From Sinonovacula constricta (taxonomy: Eukaryota > Mollusca > Bivalvia > Cardiida > Solecurtidae), in NCBI GenBank assembly GCA_007844125.1, contig CM017572.1, forward strand, positions 35,493,203 to 35,557,202: DNA of 64,000 bases, given 5' to 3'. The notes beneath the pieces were generated by a model, which worked only from the letters and a program-made list of their open reading frames with translations, did no database searches and was not told the DNA's origin. Both the position numbers and the translations under genes were made by a program. Of this stretch, positions 11,801-23,800 are shown one piece after another (the stretch's first letter is position 1; each line of letters starts with the position of its first letter).

Positions 11801-14800
11801 ACACCACCATAACAGGTCATATGTTCAAATATTAAAGCCAGTGTTATAAATATGCACATTAATCTGCAGCTGTGTCTACTTACTGTTCCTTGTTGTAGAA
11901 CGATCAAATCTGTAATCTCCGTCTGGCTAGACACGTTCCCAGAAGATTTTCGTGAACCTCCCCAATATGAGAGCCTTGTGAAGCTAGAGAGTTTCGCTTC
12001 ACAACATATCCCGGAGTCGGACTTTGCCATTCGTGTCAAACACAAACTGGACAAGTTCAAGAAGGAAGATACTGCCAAGTCAGGTACACTATCCTTTGTG
12101 TGATTTGTCTATTTGTCATGGTAACAGTTTTTAAATTTAATCTGACCAATAACATGCTTGAGAAATTGAGATGTGTCTTAATCTTAAAAAAACACAACTT
12201 GGACTTACGTAGAATCAGCAATGGTTAAAATTAGCGGTTTGTAATAACAGTTATAGCAAAGTCAGTTTTTGTGAGTTCATATGATAGCATAATATTGTAA
12301 TATATTGAGGTTTTAACTTACAGACTTATATCCAAGTATTTCTACAAAGAAATGAAAAGAATACAACATATCTTTTATTTCATGTTTGGGACGCTGTCTG
12401 ATCAGTTAAACAGGCCCAGGGCTGGAAAAATATGGTAGTCCAACGTCCCCGACAAGTCAAAATGCAGTTTCAGGCTACTGGTCATTGATCATTTAATTAG
12501 TCCCGTACAAGCCATAAATCAGCTGTTGGAAAAAGTGACAAATGCACACCAGTTAGTAATTAGCGATAAAGACAATCAATTTCACGCCATCAACAACACA
12601 TAAATGCGGTACATGTACAATGCAAGCACCTGTCCAAAACAGCCAATCACGACGTGCGATACATAAACGCTTCTAGAAAAGAGAAGTTAGTTGTAGATAT
12701 GGCCAATGCATTGTTGTGATCGTTAATTGCAAAGATTGCATATTTTCGGACAAGCCATTTTTGTCCACGTTACTAGCCAGAGACTAGTCAATGAAAAGAA
12801 AAATTTTCCAGCCCTGAGACCAAATGTTAACATGACTTAGGTTGCCTACTGTCTCGGATATTTCAATGTCATAGGTTGTAACTGAGAAAACTCATACTAG
12901 GGGAAAAAAGAAATGTAACCACCGATCTATACTCATTTATTTTATAAAGTAAGTAGCGCTGCAAGTGCAGCACGTGCATTTCGAAATTCTGTTTCTGGTG
13001 GCTATGTGCATGATTAATTGGGGCACTGTTAATCGTATAATATTCCCTTGCAATTGTGAGTCACTTTTTAGCAGAGGTTTTGCACAGTTAAAATAAAATA
13101 AACTTTATTTGTATTGACTAAAAATTTTCTTTTTTCCTTTAGTATAAATAAATATGATTTGTGAAGTTTAGTCATATTCTAAAATTTGAAAGTGTTGGCT
13201 TAGATTTTGTTAAAAAACATGGCCATGTTGGACGTAGAAAATGTTGGTGTATATACATGAACATGTCATTTAAAATTTTGTGCAGAGGTACTATGACGCT
13301 TGCATTATACAATTGAACACTTTACAAGTTTTTTTGCAAGCAAAACTGTTCTATATCAGCTCTTGTTTTTTTATATAGATATTCACCTTTGCCTCTGTTT
13401 TATTTAGAAACCAACATAGAGTTCCACTTTAACCTGGTTGAGGAAGTCGACCATCTCATCGTGGCAGACTACCACAAACCTCTCGAATTCTCCGACATCC
13501 CCAACCAGACTGTCGCTGAACAACTCACATTCAGGGATGCTGTAAGTCCTGATCACTGCTGTCTATAAAATATGAAAAGGTTTTCAGAGAGTTCCAGGAT
13601 ATATTTAGGAAAAAAATTTAAGTTTGTTTGACTGTTCTAATGCCCAATATATCACGGTTTTGAATTCAGATGCTTATTAATTGAATTATGAAAGCTGTAG
13701 GCCTGAGTTATAAAATTTACGCATCCGAACGAGAAAGTATTGTTAGGTTGTTTCCCTTGTTTGGCTGTTCTATTACACCCCCGCATTCCTGGTTGTTTTT
13801 TTTTTAATGAATCTCAACAACCAATGAATTGCATATTTATTTATTTTTAATATTATTAATTTAATACTTGGGTTATTAGTAAAACAAAACCATTACTTTC
13901 CAAGATAGGGTAAAGTTTTGGGCAATTGTCATGTGTCAGCTTGGTCAACAATAGTAAATTGGGTAGAGAAAATAAAAGGAACAGCTATTCTATTGCGGTA
14001 AAAAAGTCCTAATTTATGTCGTGATATAACGTTTATTTTATCATGGCAGAATGCTTCTTTGTTTATAGACCTAAAATATTGATAATCCTAGAATAAAACG
14101 CACACAAATCAAGTTACGGCCATGCAAGTTACAAGTAATAGAAACAACCAGGATGGAGAAAAAAAGTAGCAGTCTGGATGGTTTTTGAAAAATGAAGTAA
14201 TTGAGGCAATTTATTTATTGGAAGAAATATCACATTTTCATTGAAAGAAAAGAAGGAAAGAAAAATGCACATTTAAAATTTCAAGCCGTCAAGCTTATAA
14301 AACTGTCAAGCTACTGTGTTGTTTGCAAATACATATTATAATGTCCATGGCATAGTGGTAGAGTTAAGGATTTGTAACTCCTCTGGCTGCTCAGCTTTCC
14401 ACTGTGAGTCCCATTTAGGGTGAAGGACATACTGTGGGAAGTATTTCTATCTGACCTGTGGTGTTCCAGTGGTTCTACCCAGACATTTGTCTGGGATAAT
14501 CCTCCACCTAAATAGCTGGATGTTGCTATAATGATCATAATGGGATGCTGTGATGTATTTAAGAAAAAAAAATCCAACTACATATCATAATTGTTTATTT
14601 GTTTGCAGTAGTCTATTTAAAGAGGCGCATGTGAGATGAGTCCAGAAGACACAAATGTATCACTCCACTGATATAAGGACAGGGGGTGCCCGGGGCGTAA
14701 TGGTAGAGTCGCCGATTTGAAACTCCTACCACTGCTTAGCCTCTCTCCATGGGTTCGAGTCCTGTTCGAGGAGAAGGACTTAATGTGAGAAGGTATCTCA

Positions 14801-17800
14801 GCTGACTTGCGATGCGCCGGTGGTTCTACCTGGACATGTGTCTGGGGTCTTCCTCCACCAAAAAGGTGGATTTTGATGTAATGATCATAAATGGTCACTG
14901 CAATGTATTTAAAAAATTAATAGTCATAGTCAAAAATCATAGTCCATTTAAAATTAAAATTTGCTGTAGACAAAACAACATCCTGAGTTTTTATTACTGT
15001 AGGAGCTGTTCAAGCGGGTGGTGCCACACCAGTGTTTGGGTGCAGTCTGGGCGCGGCGGGCGCGGAAACAGGGCAAGGGCAATACAGTGGCTGGCACAGT
15101 ACTCGCCACGATAGAACAGTTCAATCGAGTGTCCCTGCGGGTGATAGCAACAATACTGAAACCCACCGACCTCAAACCGTCACAACGTATGAAGATTATA
15201 CAGAAGTGGATAGAGATAGCACAGGTAAGGAGTTTACTTAATGGGAGATTTACAATTGTATACTTCATATTTAATGGATTGGGGTATATTGTAGGGATGG
15301 AACGATACACTGCCATGACGATATGTATCACGGTACGTATTGTGATACATGTATACACATTACATTTCAGAAAGTTTTATGAGTATTGTATATTGTATTC
15401 CGAACTCTGGGTGCGATTTTTAGCTATCTGATTTGTATCATGAGGTTGATAAGTGGTTCGTGAAGCCAACCGTGAATACAATACCGTGATATACCTTTGA
15501 AGGTATACAATTACACCCTTAGTATATTGTTTATGGCCAACCGTTATACATTTTTAAACCATTTAATATATTAACCTTTTTCGATTGTAGTTCACATTAT
15601 TTTTACCTGATAGATTTTGGTATTTTTCTATATTTTACTAACATAGTTTAAGTTTAACCTGATTATTCTCTATTCACATTACACTTCTTTGTATTCGGCG
15701 CCGTATGACCTGTTAAGTGTCTATGTACCATAAAACCCAAATAAATAAATAAATAAATATTGTTTAAGGAAATTTATCATATCAAGTTTGTATCGAAATT
15801 GATAGAAACTGCTTATATAGACACAGTATTAGTGATGTGGATAAGCCAAAGGTCTGGAACAAAAATTGGACCAAAGCTTATGTAGTATTTATTGTTATAA
15901 ATATTTTTAGTCTTATAGAAAACTTTTAAGTTAGCAATTTACTCATTAAAGACAATTATAGATGAATTTTTTTATTCAGTTTGTCTTATCTTGTGTATTA
16001 TTTTTATTTAATTAAAAACAACAACAATTCTTTTCCTTTTTGCTGACTGACCGTTTCAAGGCAGTAACTGTTTGGTTTGCTCTTTTTGTTAAATGACTCA
16101 ACACAGATTTGTTCTTACTTTAACATATGGCTTGCAAGTGAATACCATTGTCTTGTGCCTTTTTGGGGTCTGGTATATGTTGCAATGCTCATAAGACCTT
16201 GTCATATATTCTTTTTCAAGATGGTTTAAAGTCGCACAAGTTCCAATCAACATGTTGAGACATCTTGATTATATAAGGGACATAACTTGCAGGTCAATGC
16301 TAGTAAAAGTTGTTAACCTTCACATTTGCAGTCACTCATTGCAAGAAAATACAATAATGCAATTTGTATATACTATTATCAGTATTACTCATCAACACAA
16401 TTATAAACTGGCAAACCTGTCTTAAAATAAATATTCTTATTAGGAAGGTTGAAAATATATTTTCCATTGTTCCTATAACCAGGAGATGCGTCATTTGAAG
16501 AACTTCTCCTCCCTAAAGGCCATCATCTCAGGACTGCAGGCCAACTCTGTGTACCGACTCAAGAAAACATGGGGTCTCCTACCCAAGTAAGTTATCCGAG
16601 TAATGTTTTGTCTTGTTTAACATCAATTGTTATGTAAATAATAAGTTTAATGAACTGTCGTTTAAATGATTTTTTCCCCATTTTCTAAATTAGTGGAATG
16701 TTTTAATTATCTCCTGTGGGAAGGTATTTTCATGTACTTTATATATGAAATATAATAAATTTTATTTTTTACTTGCTAATTTTTTAAGCGTTTTCATAAA
16801 TTCTTATCTCTATCAATAAAATTTCATTTCATGTGCATGCTTCAGTGATAAGTTTTTTTAAAAGTTCAGAAAGTGGGAAAATCTTAGGTTTTCTGCAGTA
16901 ACTTTACACCAGATACCCCATCCACAAGGGAGGTAAGAATTTAGTGTTATAATAGAGTAAAGTCCCCTTACATATGAGAAGAGAAAATTGAGTGGTGTTG
17001 CCTTTTTTCATGGCAATACATTTTATGTATTGTTAACTGTAAAGAACATGATAGTTCTTAATTTTTTTACAATATTTATTATATCTTATATATATAAAAA
17101 ATGAGCATTTTTATAAAAAAAATTATATGTATTATTATATTTCTTAGGGAGAGTTGGGCAGCTTTTGAGGAACTGTCTCAGATTTTCTCAAATGAGAACA
17201 ACCAACTTGCCTCGCGAAATCTTTTAATGAAGGTAAGAATAACTTCAGGTTTTTATTTTGTTATCTGTAAGATCACAATTTTGTCTTAACAACTCAGAAC
17301 GAAATACTTGTGATAACAAAAACTGACTTTCAGTGAAATGTTTTACAATCATCAAAATTATAATTCTTCGTTCTTTGCCTAGTTTTGCTCTAAATTCTCT
17401 CTGAACTGTCATATATATCCATTACCTGACTTGTAAACAAACAATATTTTGTTTACTTTGCCCAAAAATTACATAAAGAATTCCCGTGACCATGCCATGA
17501 TATTTATTATTGCAGGAGGCCACAGCTAAGTTTCCTGATTTGGATTCTTCCAACAAAACTTTACGACGACGGAACTTGCTGAAAAGGCAGTCTTGGATTG
17601 ATAATGTAAGACTTGGCAATCTTGTGTATCATATGTCTTACCTCAACCTTTCAAAGCATCGGCTTGCAGATTGGGAGGTCTTCAGCATTCAAACCCAAGC
17701 CGGGTCAAACCAAGGACTTTAAAGTTGGTAGTAGTGGCTTCCTTCCTAACGCTCGGGGCTAAAGGGACAGCATTACGCATCAATCAATGGTGTCAGTGTA

Positions 17801-20800
17801 GGGTAATGGACCGGATTCAGTCCCTGGGCACCTAATAAGTGTCCCTGTGCTATAATGATAGAAATGTCGCTGCACAGTATCGACAAAAATGCCGGCAAAT
17901 CCCATCTGATCCCTTTCAGACTTGGTAGTGCAATTGGTAGAGCGTCCGATCCAGGTACATTCCAAAGTCTTAGGGATGCTCGTGGCCGAGCGGTTAGAGT
18001 CGCTGACTTGGAAACCCCTCAGCCCCTCACCGCGTGGGCTCGAGTCCAGGTTGGGTGAGACATTTAATGTGGGGAGATATTCCACCTAACCTGCGGTGTG
18101 CCGGTGGTTCTACCCAGACATATGTCTGGGGTCTTCCTTCACAATAATTAGCTGGACATCATCATTATGACCATAATTGTGTCGGTGGGATGTAACAAAA
18201 ACAAACAAACAAAACCAAAGTCATTAAAATGGTAGTGCTATAGCTCCTTTGCTAATGCTCAAGCAAATATAAGGGTAGTTCCATGACTGGTTGGCCTGGT
18301 GTCAGGATAATGTGACTGGGTGTGATATCATGCCAGTGTTCACGGCATGCTTTACACAGCGAATGCAACACTATATCTGCTTCAAGTGGACACCGTCTCC
18401 AGATAACTGAAATACTGTTGGTGGGACGATAAACCAACCAACAAACAAACAAATAATGAGTAAAATATTTTAACAAACAAGGAAGTTCTTTAGCTAGCTT
18501 GTTGTGTGTTAATAGTTCTTCATAGGGCTGTGCCTGGTGCATCTCTCTACCTGGGTGGAGGTGGTTGTTATCTTTATTATTGATAGCTTTAGGTTTGTTG
18601 TGTAATGTTTTTGTCATATAAAAAAATACAATAATTAAAATGAAAAAAAAAGAAAGACAATTCTGCACTACCGGACCTGGTAGCGCAATCGGTAGAGCGT
18701 CGGCTTCAGGTACAGAAGATCCTGGGCTGCGACATACCCAGGTCATAAAAAATTGGTAGTGGTATAGCTCTTTTGCTAACACTCAAGCAAATATAAGGGA
18801 AGTTCCACATATTGGTTGGCCCGGGGTTAGGATAATGTAACTGGGTGTGGTATCATGCCTGGTGTTCATGGCATGCAATACACAGTGAATGCAGCACTAT
18901 ATCTGCTTCAAGTGGACACCGTCTCCAGATAACTGAATTTCTTTGGGACGATAAACCCAACAAACAATTCTGCACTATCGCTTACTCTACTTACTCTGTG
19001 TATCCCAGGGTGTTGTACAGGGGACTGTCCCATACCTGGGCACGTTCCTTACGGACATGACGATGATCGACACTGCTGTGCCAGACACAGTGGACAATCT
19101 GATCAACTTTGAGAAGCGGCGGAAGGAGTTTGAGATCCTGGCACAGATCAAACTGCTTCAATCAGCGTCACAGATCTACACGTTCAGGGAGGATCTCCAG
19201 TTCTGGGCCTGGTTTGATGCTGTCAGGGTGTATGATGAAAATGAAAGGTGGGTGCAATTAAAACCTGTGATGGTTTGTGGGTCATGCGTATGGCTTTCCT
19301 TTGCCATAGAAATTTTATAATAGACTTTTTAAATCTTATTTCTGTTATAACAGACGTTTTCAGTCTTATAACAGTTATTCAGTTCTAATAAATTTTTTCA
19401 ATCTTATTTCAGTTATTCAGTTTAAATAGACTTTTTCACTCTTATTTCAGTTATAATAGACATTTTCAATCTTATTTCAGTTATTCAGTTTTTGTTGACT
19501 TTTTCAATCTTATTTCAGTTATTCAGTTTTAATAGACTTTTTCAATCTTATTTCAGTTATAAAAGACCTTTTCAATCTTATTTCAGTTATTCAGTTATAA
19601 TAGACTTTTTCAATCTTATTTCAGTTATTCAGTTTAAATAGACTTTTTCACTCTTATTTCAGTTATAATAGACATTTTCAATCTTATTTCAGTTATTCAG
19701 TTTAAATAGACTTTTTCACTCTTATTTCAGTTATAATAGACATTTTCAATCTTATTTCAGTTATTCAGTTTTTGTTGACTTTTTCAATCTTATTTCAGTT
19801 ATTCAGTTTTAATCGACTTTTTCAATCTTATTTCAGTTATAAAAGACCTTTTCAATCTTATTTCAGTTATTCAGTTATAATAGACTTTTTCAATTTTATT
19901 TCAGTTATCATAGACTTTTTCAATCTTATTTCAGTTATGAGCTGTCCTGTGCTATAGAACACCATCCTGACAGCAGTTCCCGGATGAAGAAGAAAATTTC
20001 AACGTAAGTACATCTCAAGAGGGCGTCACATTTTCTAATCAACCCATGGCCAAGCAATATAGATAAGACCTTCGCTCCTTTTGTGCGTGTCTGTACCCCA
20101 AACAGAGCAGACATAATAGGATTATTATATCTAGCCTGCTTGCAGATAGTCATTGTTTTACCTGTGCATGCTGCGCAGAATGTCGCATTACACAGAAATA
20201 CTTTTGAACGGCAGTTATTTTTAAACGCTTTAAATAGGCAAAGCAAATTAAATAACCAATCATTTTAAATAGTTTCTGTTTCTTCGGCTTCAAGATATGA
20301 TGGAGAACTGAAATATAAGAGGTGAGGTACAAACTTAGTGATAAGCATATCTGTCAAGAACATGTCTAAACTGCTGGTAAAGGGACATAATTTTTGTGAT
20401 AATTATTCTGTCTTCTGAAAAACTCACAAATTGTGGTAACTTAATTAAATCTTTAGGTATGTTTAAAAAAGATGGCATATATAGGTCAAACATGCTGTAT
20501 TTATTCCTTGAATGTCTGGCTCTACATGTTTGAGTTATTTATTATTTATTATTATTATTTATTATTTGCTATTGTCATGTTCTAGTATTGTTTATTTAAA
20601 GGTAATATCTGACAGTTTGTCAATATCCAGTTCATGTTATAATACTTTGGGGATTTTGTGTATAATTCCTGCATGGACTCGTACTTCGGTAAAAGTAAAG
20701 ATGGTTTTGAACACTGCCTACATCGACGATACAAATCGCGATATAATGACTGTAACAGTTCAATAATTCCAAATCTATAAATAAGCATGGTAGTGATCTT

Positions 20801-23800
20801 TACTAAAAATAGATACCGACGTCAGAGCGGATTACCCGGATGATAATATAACGTAATCTCAAAAGGGAGTTGCCAATGTTCTTTTCTAGTTAAAAATAGC
20901 TATCTCGCCAGCGTGGCTCAGATAGAAAATACCTGCTAAATGGGGATTTATGTTCACAGTTAACGCTGATCTAGGGCAACACTTTTCAGGTAACAGTGAC
21001 TTATTTTGTCATTTGAGAATTTTTTTTTAGAATAAACTGTTGGTTACCACCTGTAAAGGCCACAGGCAGTTATAGCTTTGCCGTTGTAACATTTTAAAAC
21101 TATCCTCACTATTATGTCCCATTTCCAGGGTGTCTGGACTTAAGCCCGGAAAGTTGGAAGGTTCTAACCGGCTCTCCCTCTTCATGTGTGGCGGCCTCAG
21201 TTTTGATGACAAGTCAAGCCAAGCCAGCAGCTCGAACCTGGACTCTCCGGCCTCACCTACTGCTGGGGTAGGTAACAAACATCGCTGTAACGGGTTTATT
21301 TATCCTCACATGTCTATTTCCCTGACAGAAAATAATCAGTGTGCCTGCACGTCTGCTGCACGTCTGTCCACGTCTGGTGACTTTTCATGTAGCTTCTGAA
21401 AACATTTTAACCAAACTTTTTAAAACAGTCTATTTAAACACTTCATTGATGTTTCAGCCCAGTCAGCCTTTTTCAGAATATAAAATGTGTCCAAAACATA
21501 ATCAATTTTATTTTTAAGAGTGTTTTTGTTTCTCTCTCTCATTGCAGATGTCTCATTCTTCATCTACCTCGTCACTACAGTCATTTGACAGCGACAACTC
21601 CACACCCTTCAAGTCGTCGGACGCCTGCGTCATCAAAGTCTCCCTGGAGACCGGTGCTACACCTCATTCTCATGTTTACAAAAGTATAATGGTGGGTAAA
21701 GATTCTAACACTATCAGTATCTTACGCCTACCAGATCTGGTAGCGCAATCGGTAATGTGTCTGCTCCAGGTACGGGAGGCCCGGGTCCGATCCCAGGCCT
21801 TTGACATACCAAGGTCGTTAAATATGGTACTGGTATAGCTCCTTGCTAATGCTCAAGCAAATATAAGGGTAGTTTCATGACTGGTTGGCCCAGTGTCATT
21901 ATAATCAAGCTTGATATTTCTAAAACACAAGCTAGACATTTCTAAAAACTAAGCTAGACATTTCCAAAACACAAGCTAGACATTTCCAAAAACACAACCT
22001 AGACATTTCCAAAAACCTAAGCTGGCATTTCCAAAAACACAACCTAGAAATTTCCAAAAACATAAGCTAGACATTTCCAAAAAACAATTTACACATTTGG
22101 AATTTTAAAAAAAGCACCAGATAACTGAATTTAACAAAATCCTAAGCTGAATTGCACAAACTAAATTTTTCTTTATTCTAACAGAATTTTATATTGTATG
22201 TTAATATATGATTGATTTGATATTGGTCCTAATACTTTTCCGAGGGCAGTCGTATTAGCCCATGGCATCTACACATAGACCAAATTAAATCAAAATGGCT
22301 GCCATTTCCCAGAGCTTCTTGCTGAAATCTGTATCATGTTTTTGGCCCTGCCTTAACAGCCAATCAAATTACCTCAAATGCAGGCTCTATATCTATATCC
22401 CTTTTCGGCTTGGACTGAAAAAGTGATATAGATATTGGCACTGTTTTAAAGCAGGCCGTCATGTTATTGAACATGGCAAGTGCTTTTTTTTTAAATAGAA
22501 CTAATAACGTATAGTTATTTTATATTGTATGTTACAGCTGCGTAACACAGACCACACACATACAGTGATCCAGAGAATCCTAGACAAGTATGACATTAAG
22601 GGCAAGGAGAAGGACTACTGTCTGCTACAGGTCTTGCCTGAAGGAGGAGGTAAGTGCTTAGCCTACGTAGCGAATTTATGGAATAGTGATGGTAGGGGGC
22701 GCCCATGGCGTAGTAGTATAGTCACGAACTTGTGACTTTTCAGACTGCTTGCCTTAAGTCGTTAAAAATGGTAGTGGTATAGCTCCCTTGCTAACGCTCA
22801 AGCAAATATAAGGGTAGTTCCTCGACTGGTTGGCCCGGTGTCAGGATATTGCGACTTGGTGTGGTATAATGCCAGGTGTTCACGGCATGCTATACACAGT
22901 GAAGGCAGCACTATATCTGCTTTAAATGGACACCGTCTCCAAATAACTGAAATACTGTTGGTGGGACGATAAACCCAATAAACAAACAAATAAACAAACC
23001 TTCTTGCTGACCTGCGGTATGCAAACAAAACAAAAGAAATCGTGGTCCGAATAGACTCAGTGCTGATTTTTTATAAAACATTTTGTCTGTTAGGTTCTGG
23101 TGAGCCCTAGATCTCATCGTATTACATGGCTTTAACTGTATCATCTACCTGTTGGTACTTCGTCTAAAAACTCATTTTCAAATTTCATATCATTTGGGTA
23201 CCTTTACTATGAGGCTGTAAAAATCGGGAAATGAACATTAACTTAATGTCCTTCTCATAGCCTTGAAATTTGATTGGTTGGAATGTAAATATTGACCAAT
23301 GAGATCTTCTGATTCTGTGTTGCAGTCTGTATTTAGTACTTTAACTTTTGAAAAAAAACTGTAAGATTCTCCTCAACACTTTAAAATGTTAAATTTGAAA
23401 GACCTCACAGAATGCATTAATATCTTAATTTCTAATATAAGGAGAGTTTTAATTAAAAGGTTCCTAATGTTTCATTGTTTTTATAACTTATCATTAAAAT
23501 TTAAAGAATTAAACATGATTTCACATTTAATATGTTGTTTGTTTTATCATCTTCTTGCTGTAAGCATCTGCCTAATGTGGCAGTAGGTAGTGCCTCAGGA
23601 ACTGAAGAATCTGGGAGGGGTGCCCGTAACTTAGTGGTAGCATCACCAATTTGTAACTCCTCTGACTGCTTAGCCTCTCACTGCATGGGTTCCAGTCCTG
23701 GTCGGGGCGATGAACCTAATATGGGAATGTCTTCCAGCTGACTTGCGGTCAGCTGGTGGTTCTACCCTGTCATTTTGTTTGGGGTCTCCCTCCACCAATA

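Noticed and set aside
15290..15525. Possible small repeat beginning gggatggaacgatac with tgatac-rich inverted motifs
   Set aside because: Ends could not be paired convincingly and no second copy was found in the window.
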